Notes: a model not told the origin generated them from the sequence alone. Counted from the stretch's first letter, positions 1 to 10,270 are shown. The stretch: 64,000 nt of DNA from Streptomyces sp. Z26 (GCF_003665095.1 NZ_RCHV01000002.1:4202501-4266500), one strand, 5' to 3'. A program made the numbers and translations.

Positions 1-529
1 GCGGGAGCCGCAGCAGCCCGTCCAGCATCGCGCGGTCGGCGGGCGGACCGGGGTGCGCGGGGGTCGCGCGGCAGCCGGGGTGCAACTGGTGCCAGGGTGA
101 CAGCGCGTACTCGTACACCGCGGCGCGTACCCAGCCCGCCGGGTCCCGGTCGGCGGCGACCTCGGGCCAGCGCTCCCAGGCGAGATGGAACGCGTGGGCC
201 ACGGCGTGCTCGGCGATACGGCGGTGGGCGCAGAGCAGGTACGCCTGCCGGGTCAGGGCGCGGGCGTTCCGCGTGTAGAGGGCGTCGAAGGCGAGCACGG
301 CGGAACCGACCTGCTCAACGGGTCGCCCGGCGGGGGCGGGCCGCTTCCCGTCCGCCTCCGTCTCCGTCCCCGCCTCCGCTGTCGGGTGCTCCCCGGTGGC
401 GGGTTCCGGCGCGACCGCCGCCACCGTCCCCGGCTCGTCCGCGTGGGCGGGTCCCGTCTCGGCGGTCGCCCTCCGCCGGGCCCGCCACCTCTTCCTCGTC
501 GCCGTCCCCGTCTTCGACCTGGCCGTCAT
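1..529 (-). CDS. sigma-70 region 2-like protein (3' part outside window)
   Basis: The gene reads leftward from an ATG at 529 and runs off the left edge, so only about 176 N-terminal residues are visible. After a basic, Ala/Glu-rich leader of about 80 residues comes an ECF sigma region 2-like stretch: FDALYTRNARALTRQAYLLC followed by AFHLAWERWPEVAADRDPAGWV. That is the RNA-polymerase core-binding and -10 recognition helix pattern. Whether region 4 follows cannot be seen, so a true sigma factor and a degenerate relative are both possible. It is divergent from the membrane protein gene at 675, and the AT-richer gap 530-674 probably holds both promoters. Confidence 0.6.
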   Translation of the reverse strand, partial: MTARSKTGTATRKRWRARRRATAETGPAHADEPGTVAAVAPEPATGEHPTAEAGTETEADGKRPAPAGRPVEQVGSAVLAFDALYTRNARALTRQAYLLCAHRRIAEHAVAHAFHLAWERWPEVAADRDPAGWVRAAVYEYALSPWHQLHPGCRATPAHPGPPADRAMLDGLLRLP

Positions 530-674
530 GCTCGCTCTCCGTACCGTGGACCCGTCCCGATCATGGACTCACCGACCATACGGTCTGAAAAGTTACACAT
601 CATCTCATTCATCTACACCGCGACATTCGCTCAGCTAAGCGGGCGAAAGGCGCCGTTGTTGGCAGCATGACCGG
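530..674. promoter_or_regulatory. AT-rich divergent intergenic region
   Basis: This 145 bp gap separates two divergent genes and is clearly less GC-rich than its flanks, especially at about 570-640. Divergent promoters are inferred from position; no confident -35/-10 pair or operator was identified. Confidence 0.35.
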
Positions 675-2609
675 GTGCCGAACTCCACGTATCTCCCCCC
701 GACACCCCACCCGGACGGCCCAGCCGCCCCCCGGCACCGGCCGCCCGTCGGCACCTGGCTGGCGGGCGGAGCGGTGGCGGCCGGGCTCGGACTCGGCGTC
801 TTCGCCGTGGCCGTACTGCTGCTGTGGATCAGCACCCCGTACCCCGGCGACGGGCCCGGCGGCGCGCTCCACGTCGCCGCCGGGCTGTGGCTGGCCGCGC
901 ACGGCGCCGACCTCGTACGGGACGGGACGCTGACGGGCGGTACGGCGCCGGTGGCGCTCACGCCGCTGCTGTTCTCCGCGCTCCCCGCCTGGCTGCTGTT
1001 CCGCGCGGGGCGGGCCGCGCAGGACGACGGTGAGGAGGAGGGCGGCGCGGGCGAGGACGATGGCGACGGCGCGTACGGCGACGGTCCGGGCGCCCACCCG
1101 CCCGAGCGGCGGCCGGAGACCGAACCGGCGGACGCGGCGCCCGCCACGGGAGGGCCGGACGCGGCGCTCGGCGACGCGCTCCGGGCCGCCCTCTGGTCGG
1201 CGGCCGGTTACCTCCTCGTCGCGGGCGCCACCGTCGCGTACACCGCGAACGGCCCGCTGCGCGTCGACGTGCTCAGCGCCGCCCTCTGCCTCCCGCTGTT
1301 CGCGGCGGGGGTGTCGGCGTGCGCCGTACGGTGCGCGCCGGAGCGCGCGTCCACCGCGCGGGGCGCGCTCGCGGCCCGCCTACGGGAGGCGGACCGCGTA
1401 CCGGCCTCCGTACGGCGGGTGGTGACCAGCCCGCACCTCCCCGGGACGCTACGGGCGGCGCGCGCCGCGACCGTACTGCTGCTCGCCGGTGGCGCCGCGC
1501 TCACCCTGCTCGCGCTGGCCTGGCACGCGGGCGCCGTCGGGCACTCGTTCCCGCAGCTCGGCGGGGCCTGGGCCGGACACGTCTCGGTCGCCCTGCTCAC
1601 GCTGGCGCTGCTCCCCAACGCCGTCGTCTGGGCCGCCTCCTACGCGCTCGGCCCCGGCTTCGCGCTGGGTACGAGCAGCGTGGTCGGGCCGTTGGGCGCC
1701 GACCGCCCGGAGCTGCCGCACTTCCCGCTGCTCGCCGCGCTGCCCGCCGAGGGCGCCGAAGTGACGCCGCTGACCTGGGCGTTGGCGGCGCTGCCCGTCG
1801 CGGCCGGGCTGACGATGGGTTGGCGCGTGGGCCGTACGGCCGCCCCGGTGTGCGGGCGCCGCGACCTCGCGCGCACCCACCGGCAGACGGCGGGGGCTGC
1901 GTGGGCGGCGGCCTGCGTGTGCGCTGTCGTGCTCGCCGCGCTCGCGGGCTTCTCCGGCGGGGCGCTCGGCAACGGCGATCTGGCGCGGTTCGGGCCGAGT
2001 TGGTGGCAGGTCGGCGCGGCGGCGCTCGCCTGGACGGCGCTGGTGGGCGCGCCCGCCGCGCTCGCCGTACGGGCGTGGCGGCTGCGCGGGGCGCCGCCGC
2101 TGGCGAAGCCGGACGCGGGGCGGGTGGCGGCACCGGCCGCGCCGGGGGAGGGGGCCGCCGTGGCCGCGCCGTCGAGGTGGCGGAAGTGGCGGGGTGGGGT
2201 ACGGGGCGAGCCCGGGGCCGGGGCCGAGGCCGGGGACAAGGTCGCGGCCGGGGCGAAGTGGCAGCTCAGGGGCAGGCGGAAGGGCAAGGGCAAGGGGAAG
2301 ACGGAGGGCGCGGAGGCGCCCGTGCCCCCGGGCGGTGGCACGGTGCTGACGGGGGACTGGGACGACGACGCCGAGTGGTACGGCACGGGCTCCCGGCGTA
2401 CGCGCTGGGCCGCGCTCAAGGCGGCGTCCGGCGGGCTGATGACCGAATTCGCGCCTGCCGACCGGTACTTCGACGCGGGCGACCAGGACCGGGCGCCCGA
2501 GCCCGTACGACCAGCCGGGCCCGTACGGCCACCCGGGCCCGTACGGCCACCCGAATCCGCGCCGGAGCCGGAGCCCGCCGCCGAGTCCGCGCCGCACGAC
2601 CGCCCCTGA
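675..2609 (+). CDS. DUF6350-like multi-pass membrane protein
   Basis: The 644-residue product has about eight to ten hydrophobic segments between residues 27 and 470, for example AGLGLGVFAVAVLLLW near the N-terminus. A Gly/Lys/Glu-rich cytoplasmic-looking tail of about 170 residues ends in repeated Pro-Val-Arg-Pro motifs. The sequence resembles the DUF6350 integral membrane proteins found beside purN in streptomycetes; their function is unknown. The GTG at 675 was chosen because the nearby ATG at 667 is out of frame; there is no strong ribosome binding site, so the start is uncertain. It converges with the next gene. Confidence 0.7.
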   Translation: MPNSTYLPPTPHPDGPAAPRHRPPVGTWLAGGAVAAGLGLGVFAVAVLLLWISTPYPGDGPGGALHVAAGLWLAAHGADLVRDGTLTGGTAPVALTPLLFSALPAWLLFRAGRAAQDDGEEEGGAGEDDGDGAYGDGPGAHPPERRPETEPADAAPATGGPDAALGDALRAALWSAAGYLLVAGATVAYTANGPLRVDVLSAALCLPLFAAGVSACAVRCAPERASTARGALAARLREADRVPASVRRVVTSPHLPGTLRAARAATVLLLAGGAALTLLALAWHAGAVGHSFPQLGGAWAGHVSVALLTLALLPNAVVWAASYALGPGFALGTSSVVGPLGADRPELPHFPLLAALPAEGAEVTPLTWALAALPVAAGLTMGWRVGRTAAPVCGRRDLARTHRQTAGAAWAAACVCAVVLAALAGFSGGALGNGDLARFGPSWWQVGAAALAWTALVGAPAALAVRAWRLRGAPPLAKPDAGRVAAPAAPGEGAAVAAPSRWRKWRGGVRGEPGAGAEAGDKVAAGAKWQLRGRRKGKGKGKTEGAEAPVPPGGGTVLTGDWDDDAEWYGTGSRRTRWAALKAASGGLMTEFAPADRYFDAGDQDRAPEPVRPAGPVRPPGPVRPPESAPEPEPAAESAPHDRP

Positions 2610-2682
2610 CCCCGGCCGCCCGGGACGGGACGGCGCGGAACGGCAGGTCAGGAGCGGGTCGGGGGCGCGGTCGGGCGCCGGG

Positions 2683-3528
2683 TCAGGTCTGGCCCTCCAG
2701 GACCGGCCGGATGCCGTCCGGCACCAGGTGGTCGCACTGCTGGCGGGACGCCTGGGTGAGCGAGTCGTTCCTGCACTCGTAGTAGTCGCTGTAGACGAGT
2801 TGCAGGCTGAAGGTGCTCGCCACGATCGTGAGGGTGAGGCCGCCGGTCACCAGCCCGGTGATCGCCGCGCTCGTACGGGCCTTCGCCGCCTGCGCCGGGG
2901 TGACGCTCACCGGGACGGGTGACGCGCCCCGGCCGCCGTCGTCCGCCCGGCCGCCGTTCCCCGCGCCGCCCGTACCGCCCGTACCGGCGCCCGACGTGCC
3001 GCCGTCCCCGTCCGACCCGGCGCGGCCGGGCTTGGCGCGCAGGCCGCTGACGCCCCAGTACACCGAGAGGGCGCCGAGCAGCAGCGCGATCTCCAGCAGG
3101 CTGAACAGTGCGAAGAACAGCCCCCAGATGCCCGTGTGCAGGGAGTAGCGGGCGTGCCGCTGGTAGCGGTCGGTCGGGTCCCAGCGCATGCCGGACCCCT
3201 TGCCGCCGCCCGGCCCCTGCCCGGGCCCGTCGGGCCCCTGCCCGCCGCCGTCCTGCTGCCCCGGGCGGCCGAACCCGCCGCTCTGGCGGCCCGGTTGGCG
3301 CGGGCTCCACTTGCCGCCCCAGCGCCCCGGCCGGTCGCCGTCGTCGCCACCACCGGAACCGGAACCGTCGCCACCGGAGGAACCGGAGCCGGAACCGGAC
3401 CCGTCGGAACCCCCGCCCTGGTGGCGCGGCTCCCACGGCCGGTCCGGCCGGTCGTCGGGCGGAGGGGCGAAGGGGTTGTCCTCGGAAGCGCTCTCGGCAG
3501 GGGCCGCGCGGCGGCGTCGGTCGGTCAT
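2683..3528 (-). CDS. hypothetical membrane protein with Gly/Pro-rich N-terminus
   Basis: The 281-residue protein begins MTDRRRRAAPAES. Its first 115 residues are disordered and rich in Gly, Ser, Asp and Pro. A hydrophobic segment follows (GLFFALFSLLEIALLLGALS), then a second Gly-rich linker and a second segment (AAITGLVTGGLTLTIVASTF). The C-terminus carries two Cys residues in YYECRNDSLTQASRQQC, possibly an exported disulfide. No enzyme motif is visible. Similar proteins sit next to purN in Streptomyces, from memory, without known function. It is divergent from purN across 258 bp. Confidence 0.65.
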   Translation of the reverse strand: MTDRRRRAAPAESASEDNPFAPPPDDRPDRPWEPRHQGGGSDGSGSGSGSSGGDGSGSGGGDDGDRPGRWGGKWSPRQPGRQSGGFGRPGQQDGGGQGPDGPGQGPGGGKGSGMRWDPTDRYQRHARYSLHTGIWGLFFALFSLLEIALLLGALSVYWGVSGLRAKPGRAGSDGDGGTSGAGTGGTGGAGNGGRADDGGRGASPVPVSVTPAQAAKARTSAAITGLVTGGLTLTIVASTFSLQLVYSDYYECRNDSLTQASRQQCDHLVPDGIRPVLEGQT

Positions 3529-3786
3529 GTGAGGTGTGTCTTCCCCTTGCTCTTCCCGCGTCGGGTGCGCATACGTACGTCCGACGCTACCGTCCGGCTC
3601 CGCCCCCGTCCCGTGGGGGGCCGGAGGAGTGCCGGTATCGTTGCCGACGGTCGGCGGCCTCGTGGAGTTCCCCGGTGAGCGCCGGTTCACGTTCGTGCGA
3701 CCGCACGGGCCCGGCCCACCGGACACGGGCCCGGCCCCGCAGGACCGACCGCACCCACCCCCGAACCCGCGAGAGGGAGCACCGCC

Positions 3787-4422
3787 GTGGCCGTGCCCGC
3801 CGCCCGTCGCCCCGCCCGCCTCGTCGTGCTCGTCTCCGGCGCCGGCACGAACCTCCAGGCGCTCCTCGACACGATCTCCGTACAGCACGTCATCGGCTAC
3901 GGCGCGGAGATCGTCGCCGTCGGCGCCGACCGGCACGGCACCGAGGGGCTGGAGCGCGCGAAGCGGGCCGGTATCCCGCAGTACGTCTGCCGGGTGGAGG
4001 ACCACGCGTCCCGCGAGGAGTGGGACGCGGCGCTGACCGCCGCCACCGACGCGTACGAGCCCGACCTGGTGATCTCGGCGGGCTTCATGAAGATCGTCGG
4101 CAGGGAGTTCCTGGGCCGCTTCGGGGGGCGCTTCGTCAACACGCACCCCGCGCTGCTGCCGAGCTTCCCCGGCGCGCACGGTGTACGGGACGCGCTCGCG
4201 TACGGCGTGAAGGTGACCGGCTGCACCGTCCACTTCGTCGACGAGGGCGTCGACACCGGCCCGATCATCGCCCAGGGCGTGGTCGCGGTGCGGGACGAGG
4301 ACGACGAACCCGCTCTGCACGAGCGGATCAAGGAAGTCGAGCGACGGCTGCTCGTCGAGGTCGTCGGGCGCCTGGCGCGTGACGGCTACCGCATCGAGGG
4401 ACGAAAGGTAATGATCCCGTGA
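3787..4422 (+). CDS. purN: phosphoribosylglycinamide formyltransferase (GART)
   Basis: This enzyme transfers a formyl group from 10-formyl-tetrahydrofolate to GAR, the third step of IMP synthesis. The 211-residue length is normal. The N-terminal [16 protein letters not shown] phosphate-binding loop is present, as are the catalytic residues Asn118 and His120 (in [12 protein letters not shown]) and Asp156 (in GVDTGPI). The GTG start at 3787 follows a purine-rich GAGAGGGAG stretch. Its stop overlaps the purH start by four bases (GTGA), so the two are a translationally coupled purNH operon. The promoter should lie in 3529-3786. Confidence 0.96.
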   Translation: MAVPAARRPARLVVLVSGAGTNLQALLDTISVQHVIGYGAEIVAVGADRHGTEGLERAKRAGIPQYVCRVEDHASREEWDAALTAATDAYEPDLVISAGFMKIVGREFLGRFGGRFVNTHPALLPSFPGAHGVRDALAYGVKVTGCTVHFVDEGVDTGPIIAQGVVAVRDEDDEPALHERIKEVERRLLVEVVGRLARDGYRIEGRKVMIP

Positions 4423-5981
4423 CCGCCGAAGGTACGAAGCGGCCCATCCGCCGCGCGCTGATCAGCGTCTACGACAAGTCCGGTCTGGAGGAGCTGGCCC
4501 GGGGACTGCACGAAGCGGGTGTGGAGCTGGTCTCCACCGGTTCGACGGCCGGGCGCATCAGGGCGGCCGGGGTACCCGTCACCGGCGTCGAGGAGGTCAC
4601 CGGCTTCCCCGAGTGCCTCGACGGCCGGGTGAAGACGCTGCATCCGCGCGTCCACGCGGGCATCCTGGCGGACCAGCGGCTGGACAGCCACCGGCAGCAG
4701 CTGAACGAGCTGGGGGTGGAGGCGTTCGAGCTGGTGGTCGTGAACCTGTACCCGTTCCGGGAGACCGTCGCCTCCGGCGCCGCGCCCGACGAGTGCGTGG
4801 AGCAGATCGACATCGGCGGCCCGTCGATGGTGCGCGCGGCGGCGAAGAACCACCCGTCGGTCGCCGTCGTCGTCAACCCCGAGCGCTACCCGGAGCTGCT
4901 GGCCGCGGCGAACGGCGGCGGCTTCGCGCTGGACGAGCGGAAGCGGCTGGCGGCAGAAGCGTTCCAGCACACGGCCGCGTACGACCTGACCGTCGCGACC
5001 TGGTTCGCGCTCGACTACGCCGCCGTCGACGACTCGCCGTTCCCCGACTTCCTCGGCTCCGCCTACCAGCGCGCCGACGTGCTGCGCTACGGCGAGAACC
5101 CGCACCAGCCCGCCGCGCTCTACGCCACCGGCAACGGCGGTCTGGCCGAGGCCGAGCAACTGCACGGCAAGGCCATGTCGTTCAACAACTACACCGACAC
5201 CGAGGCGGCCCGCCGCGCGGCGTACGACCACGACGAGCCCTGCGTCGCGATCATCAAGCACGCCAACCCCTGCGGCATCGCGGTCGGCGCGGACGTGGCC
5301 GAGGCGCACCGCAAGGCGCACGACTGCGACCCGCTGTCGGCGTACGGCGGCGTGATCGCCGTCAACCGGCCGGTGTCCGCGGCGATGGCGGAGCAGGTCG
5401 CGGACATCTTCACCGAGGTGATCGTCGCGCCCGCGTACGAGGACGGCGCGGTCGAGGTGCTCAGCCGGAAGAAGAACATCCGGGTGCTGCGCTGTCCCGA
5501 GGCGCCGTCCGACCCCGTCGAGATCAAGCCGATCGACGGCGGCGCGCTCCTCCAGGCCACCGACCGGCTCCAGGCCGACGGTGACGACCCGGGCCACTGG
5601 CAGCTCGCGGCCGGTCCCGAGCTGTCCGGCGAGGAGCTGGCCGAGCTGGCGTTCGCGTGGCGTGCCTGCCGTGCCGTGAAGTCGAACGCGATCCTGCTCG
5701 CCAAGCACGGCGCGACCGTCGGCGTGGGCATGGGCCAGGTCAACCGCGTCGACTCCGCGAAGCTCGCGGTGCAGCGGGCGGGCGAGGAGCGGGCGACCGG
5801 TTCGTACGCCGCGTCCGACGCGTTCTTCCCCTTCCCGGACGGGCTCCAGGTGCTGACGGAGGCGGGCGTCACGGCCGTCGTGCAGCCGGGCGGTTCCGTA
5901 CGGGACGAGGCCGTGATCGAGGCGGCGAAGGCGGCCGGGATCACCATGTACCTGACGGGGACGCGGCACTTCTTCCACTGA
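4419..5981 (+). CDS. purH: bifunctional AICAR formyltransferase / IMP cyclohydrolase
   Basis: It carries out the last two steps of de novo purine synthesis, AICAR to FAICAR to IMP. The 520-residue protein has the N-terminal MGS-like cyclohydrolase fold ([19 protein letters not shown]) and the C-terminal transformylase domain, including the Lys280-His281 pair in IIKHANPCG. It ends LTGTRHFFH, as is typical for PurH. The GTG start overlaps the end of purN. A strong hairpin terminator follows at 6026-6071. Together with folD downstream, this groups one-carbon and purine metabolism. Confidence 0.97.
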   Translation: MTAEGTKRPIRRALISVYDKSGLEELARGLHEAGVELVSTGSTAGRIRAAGVPVTGVEEVTGFPECLDGRVKTLHPRVHAGILADQRLDSHRQQLNELGVEAFELVVVNLYPFRETVASGAAPDECVEQIDIGGPSMVRAAAKNHPSVAVVVNPERYPELLAAANGGGFALDERKRLAAEAFQHTAAYDLTVATWFALDYAAVDDSPFPDFLGSAYQRADVLRYGENPHQPAALYATGNGGLAEAEQLHGKAMSFNNYTDTEAARRAAYDHDEPCVAIIKHANPCGIAVGADVAEAHRKAHDCDPLSAYGGVIAVNRPVSAAMAEQVADIFTEVIVAPAYEDGAVEVLSRKKNIRVLRCPEAPSDPVEIKPIDGGALLQATDRLQADGDDPGHWQLAAGPELSGEELAELAFAWRACRAVKSNAILLAKHGATVGVGMGQVNRVDSAKLAVQRAGEERATGSYAASDAFFPFPDGLQVLTEAGVTAVVQPGGSVRDEAVIEAAKAAGITMYLTGTRHFFH

Positions 5982-6025
5982 CCGCGGCCGGGTCCGGAAC
6001 GTCACCCGGAACCGCCCCCGCAACC

Positions 6026-6071
6026 GACGGAGGCCGCCGCCGCGACGTGCTCGCGGCGGCGGCCTCCCGTC
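6026..6071 (+). terminator. hairpin terminator after purH
   Basis: A roughly 20 bp GC-rich stem with one bulged G (left arm from 6026, right arm ending 6071) encloses the loop CGTGC. It lies 45 bp after the purH stop and also at the end of the convergent RDD gene, so it may act in both directions. Confidence 0.7.
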
Positions 6072-6123
6072 CGATGCGTCCCGCGCCACCCTCCGGCGGC
6101 CACCGGTCACGTCCCGCCGTACG

Positions 6124-6891
6124 TCACTTCTTGACGACGACGGTCCCGGCGGCACGGTCGTGCCAGCCCTGGAGCTTCCCGCTGTTGTCGAAGAACGGCG
6201 AGAGGTAGACCAGCACGGCGCCGATGTAGCAGAGGAAGGCGCCGACGATCGGGATGATGTAGCGGACGAACCCGCCGCCCACGCCGGGCAGTTGGCCGTC
6301 GTTCTCGCGTACGACGCGCAGGCCCATGGCCAGCTTGCCGAAGGTGCCGCCGACGAGGGCGACCATCAGCCACTCGTAGAGCAGCATGAAGACGCCGATG
6401 GCGGCCATCATCACCAGCGCCGCCCCGAACGCGCCCATCCCGGCGTCCGTCGCGTCGTTGATGCAGTCGTTGTACTCCGGGGTGCCGTACGTCTTGCTGC
6501 CGCAGTCGTCCGCGTCCTCCGCGATGCCGAGCGCGCCCGCCAGGCCGACCGCCATGGCGATGCCGAAGATCACGCCGGAGATGAGTCCGTCGATCAGCCG
6601 CGCGAGGAACCGCTGCCCCATGGTGGCGAGTTGGACGGGGCCGAGGTACGGGATGTTGATGTAGCCGTTGTTCGCCTGCACCGTGCCCGCCGGCATGCCG
6701 CCGGGCGGGTAGCCGCCCTGCGGGTAGCCGTACGGGGACTGCTGCGGGTATCCCTGCTGGGCCTGGCCGTACGGCGGCGGCTGCTGCGGGTAGCCGTAAC
6801 CGGGCTGGCCGCCCTGCTGCGGGTAGCCGTAGCCCTGCGGGGGCTGCTGCCCGTACGGGTTGTCGGGGCCTGGGGGCGGTGGGTAACTCAC
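6124..6891 (-). CDS. RDD family membrane protein
   Basis: The 255-residue protein starts at the GTG at 6891, with GGAGG ten bases upstream. The first about 80 residues are a Pro/Gly/Gln/Tyr-rich tail of repeated GYPQQ-type units. The RDD domain follows: [12 protein letters not shown] carries the Arg-Asp signature, with three or four transmembrane segments and a conserved C-terminal [17 protein letters not shown] proteins are membrane proteins of mostly unknown role, some linked to ion homeostasis. It is convergent with purH. Confidence 0.85.
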   Translation of the reverse strand: MSYPPPPGPDNPYGQQPPQGYGYPQQGGQPGYGYPQQPPPYGQAQQGYPQQSPYGYPQGGYPPGGMPAGTVQANNGYINIPYLGPVQLATMGQRFLARLIDGLISGVIFGIAMAVGLAGALGIAEDADDCGSKTYGTPEYNDCINDATDAGMGAFGAALVMMAAIGVFMLLYEWLMVALVGGTFGKLAMGLRVVRENDGQLPGVGGGFVRYIIPIVGAFLCYIGAVLVYLSPFFDNSGKLQGWHDRAAGTVVVKK

Positions 6892-7290
6892 GGGCTGTGC
6901 CTCCGAGCGGGAGCGTGGGACGGAACGGAACAAATCGCTCCGGGGAAAGGTCCACCACCCGCGGCGGTGCCGCGTGAGCCGATCGTGCGCGTGTTGCTTC
7001 CCCCGAACGCGGGACACCGCCTCGGCCTCGGCTCCACCGGACGCGCCGGGCACGGCATCCGGCCCATATGCTGCGGGCCGTGGGGCGGCGCTGTCCAGCC
7101 GGTTCCGACGAATGTGGCGAATCCGCAACGCGCGCCGCACGCGCGGCTCGTACGCCCGGCTCGTCGGGCGGCCCGCACGCCCGGCCCGTACGCCCGCACC
7201 GCCCGCCGCGGGGGAGCCGCGGCGGAGCACACGCGTCCGCTGCGCGCACCTGGTTGGAGCCGAGGCCCCCTCATCCGCGATTATGGACGC
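6892..7290. other. 399 bp divergent intergenic region, RDD gene / folD
   Basis: No convincing ORF is present. The middle (about 7140-7200) holds short imperfect repeats of CGCCCGGC/CGTACGCCCG. The end next to folD is more AT-rich (GATTATGG just before the ATG) and has no obvious Shine-Dalgarno sequence, so folD might be translated from a short-leader or leaderless message. No operator was recognised. Confidence 0.4.
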
Positions 7291-8157
7291 ATGACCGCTC
7301 AGATTCTCGACGGCAAAGCAGCCGCAGCCGCGATCAAGTCCGAACTCGCCGCGCGCGTCGACGCGCTCCGGGCCCGGGGCCGTACGCCCGGCCTCGGCAC
7401 GCTGCTCGTCGGTGACGACGTGGGCAGCCAGAAGTACGTCGCGGGGAAGCACCGCGACTGCGCTCAGGTCGGTATCGCCTCCATCCAGCGCGAGTTGCCG
7501 GGCACGGCGACGCAGGAGGAGATCGAGGCGGTCGTACGGGAGTTGAACGACGACCCCGCCTGCACCGGCTACATCGTGCAGCTGCCCCTCCCCAAGGGCA
7601 TCGCCGTCAACCGGGTGCTGGAGCTGATGGACCCGGACAAGGACGCCGACGGCCTGCACCCCACCAGCCTCGGTCGGCTCGTCCTCGGTGAGCCGGGGCC
7701 GCTGCCGTGCACCCCGAACGGCATCATCGCGCTGCTGCGCCGCCACGAGGTGGAGATCCGCGGCGCGCACGTGGTCGTCGTCGGGCGCGGCATCACCGTC
7801 GGGCGGTCCATCCCGCTGCTGCTCACGCGCCGTTCGGAGAACGCCACCGTGACCCAGTGCCACACCGGCACCCGCGACATGCCCGCGCTGCTGCGCCAGG
7901 CGGACATCGTGGTGGCCGCGGCGGGCGTACCGCACCTGGTGAAGCCGGAGGACGTGAAGCCGGGCGCGGCCGTCCTGGACGTCGGCGTGAGCCGGGACGA
8001 GCACGGGAAGATCGTCGGCGACGTGCACCCCGGCGTCGCGGACGTGGCGGGCTGGATCTCGCCGAACCCGGGCGGCGTCGGCCCGATGACGCGCGCCCTG
8101 CTGCTCCAGAACGTCGTGGAGGCGGCGGAGCGCGCGGCGGACGCGGAGGCGTCCTGA
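7291..8157 (+). CDS. folD: methylene-THF dehydrogenase / methenyl-THF cyclohydrolase
   Basis: FolD interconverts 5,10-methylene- and 10-formyl-tetrahydrofolate with NADP, supplying formyl groups to PurN and PurH. The 288-residue length is typical. The active-site Tyr49 and Lys53 lie in [13 protein letters not shown] and [10 protein letters not shown] are family signatures, and [13 protein letters not shown] forms the Rossmann nucleotide site. The ATG at 7291 matches the usual N-terminus ([10 protein letters not shown]). The stop overlaps the next start (TGATG), indicating co-translation with the small membrane protein gene. Confidence 0.97.
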   Translation: MTAQILDGKAAAAAIKSELAARVDALRARGRTPGLGTLLVGDDVGSQKYVAGKHRDCAQVGIASIQRELPGTATQEEIEAVVRELNDDPACTGYIVQLPLPKGIAVNRVLELMDPDKDADGLHPTSLGRLVLGEPGPLPCTPNGIIALLRRHEVEIRGAHVVVVGRGITVGRSIPLLLTRRSENATVTQCHTGTRDMPALLRQADIVVAAAGVPHLVKPEDVKPGAAVLDVGVSRDEHGKIVGDVHPGVADVAGWISPNPGGVGPMTRALLLQNVVEAAERAADAEAS

Positions 8158-8582
8158 TGGGCGGCGACGGGGACGGCGCCGCCGCGGCACCCCGAGCCCC
8201 CCGGTCGCGTCGCTTCCCGACCTTCACCCGGGACACCGCGCGCCCCGAGGGCGGCGGCCGGGCGGCGGGCGGCGACGCCCCCGCGCCGTACCGGCAGTGG
8301 CCGCTGCTCGCGGTCTGCGGCGGGGTGCTGGCGGGGCTGCTGCTGGTGCTGGTCGAGTTCCGGTCGGGGACGGTCGTCGTCGGCCTGTCCCTGCTCGGCG
8401 GCGCGGTCCTGCGCTGGGCGCTGCCCTCGGTGGGCATGCTCGCGGTCCGTTCGCGGTTCACGGACATGGTGACGTACGGGGTGCTGGGCGGCGCGATCAC
8501 GCTGCTGGCGCTGATGGCGCAGCCGTCGCCGCTGATCACCATCCCGTACCTGGACGACATCGTGCACTTCTCCGTCCGCTGA
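8157..8582 (+). CDS. DUF3017-like small membrane protein
   Basis: A 141-residue product with a 45-residue polar N-terminus rich in Ala, Arg and Pro. Three hydrophobic segments follow (LLAVCGGVLAGLLLVLVEF, a central TVVVGLSLLGGAVLRWAL, and VLGGAITLLALMA). Position directly after folD and the topology match the DUF3017 family of actinobacteria, whose function is unknown. The ATG shares a base with the folD stop, so expression is coupled to folD. Confidence 0.75.
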   Translation: MGGDGDGAAAAPRAPRSRRFPTFTRDTARPEGGGRAAGGDAPAPYRQWPLLAVCGGVLAGLLLVLVEFRSGTVVVGLSLLGGAVLRWALPSVGMLAVRSRFTDMVTYGVLGGAITLLALMAQPSPLITIPYLDDIVHFSVR

Positions 8583-8889
8583 CGCCGGGCCCCGCGGTGC
8601 CGCGCGGGCCCCTCCGCGGTGGCGAAATCCCGTACGCCGGGGGCGACTTGGCCCCGGCCCGACAAATGGCGGCGTCCGCGTACGAAACCGGCCGCCGCCC
8701 GTGACGGGCGGGCGGGAGGGGGCGCTCCCTGGTGGCACACTGGGGCGTGCACGCGCGGGGGCGGCGGTTCGCAACACTCCCGTACGCCCCCGGTCTGGAA
8801 CCACGGTCCCGGCTTCCCGTATCCCCCTGGGTGGCCAGTACGCAGATCCGACAGGGATCGGCACACGTGTGGGGGACGAGGGGGAGACG
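8583..8889. other. 307 bp intergenic region before the XRE-type regulator gene
   Basis: No ORF with normal Streptomyces codon bias was seen. The first half contains GC-rich inverted-repeat material (GGCCCCGGCCC near 8650) that could terminate the folD unit. The second half should carry the regulator's promoter; GGGGGAGACG just before the ATG at 8890 serves as ribosome binding site. Confidence 0.35.
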
Positions 8890-10104
8890 ATGCCTCGCTG
8901 GAAGGCGCTACCGGACGGACTGGACCCGCAGATAGGCGAGTTCACCAGTCAGCTGCGTCGCCTCGTGGACCGCAGCGGGATGAGCCTCGCGACGATATCG
9001 GACCGCACCGGCTACAGCAGGTCCTCCTGGGAGCGCTACCTCAACGGCCGTCTGCTGCCGCCGCGCGGCGCCGTCCAGGCCCTGGCCGACGTCACCGGCA
9101 CCGAGGTACGCCATCTCGCGACCATGTGGGAACTGGCCGAACGGGCCTGGAGCCGCAGCGAGATGCGGCACGACATGACGATGGAGTCCGCGCAGGTCGC
9201 ACAGGCCCGCGCCGCGCTGTCCCCCACCGGCGAGACCCCCGCCAAGGGGTGGAAGTGGGGCCTCGGCGGCGCCCGCGGCCCGGCCGCGCCCGCCACCCCC
9301 GCCGGTCCGCCGCCCGGCACGGTCGGCGCCCCCGCGGCCGACGACCGTACGTCCCCGCCGCCGCCCCAGCCGTACGGCCCGCCCCAGCCGTACGGGTACG
9401 GGGGCGCGCCCACCGGGCAGATGCCCGGCGCGGGACATGGCGCGGGACCCGGTCCCGCCACCGGCTCCGGCCTGGACCCGGCCTCGTGGGGCGCGAGGCC
9501 CCCGGCGCGTACGCCGGGGCAGGGGCACCCGCCGACCCCCGGGCCGTACGCCGCCGGGGCCGCCGGGGCGGGAGGCCGCGCCGGGCGGTCGGCCCGTACG
9601 ACGGGCGGTGGCGGGCGCCGGGCCCTGATGCTCGCCGCGGGCGTGGTGTCCGCGCTGATCGTGGTGGCGGGCGCGGCCGTCGCCTTCGACCTCACCGGCG
9701 ACGGCGACTCGGCCGCACCCGAACCGAGCCCGTCCGTGACGGACCCGAAGCTCCCCGCCGGGGTGAAGTGCTCGGGCCGTACCTGCGAGGGCAAGGACCC
9801 GGAGAAGATGGGCTGCGGCGGGCAGTACGCGAAGACCGCGGGCTCCCAGATCGTCGGCGCGAGCACGGTCGAGGTGCGCTACAGCAAGGTGTGCGGCGCG
9901 GTGTGGGCCCGGGTCACGGGCGGCGTCGACGGCGACACCCTGAAGATCTCGGGCGGCGCGGGCGCCAGCCGCAGCCAGGACGTGGACAGCGCGGACGCGT
10001 ACACCCCGATGGTCCCCGTCGAGGACATCGAGCGGGCCCGCGCGTGCGTGACCCTCGGCGTGGGCGGCAGCGGCTGCGCCCACGGCGCCGCCCCCACGTC
10101 CTGA
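8890..10104 (+). CDS. XRE-type HTH membrane protein with DUF2690-like domain
   Basis: The 404-residue protein starts with an XRE-type helix-turn-helix (about residues 20-75: FTSQLRRLVDRSG, then SLATISDRTGYSRSSWERYL). A long Pro/Gly/Tyr-rich linker follows, then one transmembrane helix (about 241-263) and an exported Cys-rich C-terminus. The last part (CSGRTCEGKDPEKMGCG) fits the DUF2690 family. A DNA-binding head on a membrane-spanning protein suggests a one-component sensor, but its ligand and target are unknown. ATG 8890 was chosen over upstream GTGs because of the preceding GGGGGAGA. Confidence 0.8.
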   Translation: MPRWKALPDGLDPQIGEFTSQLRRLVDRSGMSLATISDRTGYSRSSWERYLNGRLLPPRGAVQALADVTGTEVRHLATMWELAERAWSRSEMRHDMTMESAQVAQARAALSPTGETPAKGWKWGLGGARGPAAPATPAGPPPGTVGAPAADDRTSPPPPQPYGPPQPYGYGGAPTGQMPGAGHGAGPGPATGSGLDPASWGARPPARTPGQGHPPTPGPYAAGAAGAGGRAGRSARTTGGGGRRALMLAAGVVSALIVVAGAAVAFDLTGDGDSAAPEPSPSVTDPKLPAGVKCSGRTCEGKDPEKMGCGGQYAKTAGSQIVGASTVEVRYSKVCGAVWARVTGGVDGDTLKISGGAGASRSQDVDSADAYTPMVPVEDIERARACVTLGVGGSGCAHGAAPTS

Positions 10105-10228
10105 CCGGTGACGGTGCCCGGCCCCGGCCCCGGCGCGTGTCCGAAAAGGCGCCAGGAAGTGGCGTGAATGCCCGGTGGGAAAGGGGGCAGGCGTACGTTC
10201 AGCCCCCCACGGGTCAGCCAACACCACC

Positions 10229-10270
10229 GGCAGCCGCCCGCTTTCCCCCCTCCTTGAGCGGGCGGCTGCC
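10229..10270 (+). terminator. hairpin terminator before the mdh promoter
   Basis: Perfect 14 bp arms, GGCAGCCGCCCGCT at 10229-10242 and its complement at 10257-10270, with a pyrimidine-rich 14 nt loop. It lies 125 bp after the regulator stop and before the mdh promoter, separating the two transcripts. Confidence 0.75.

Noticed and set aside
2610-6100. Long open frames on the antisense strand of purN and purH
   Set aside because: They have no family similarity, no ribosome binding sites and mirror the sense genes; they result from the high G+C content.
7140-7210. CGTACGCCCG repeats before folD as a CRISPR-like or operator array
   Set aside because: Units are short, irregular and made of words that are common across the genome.
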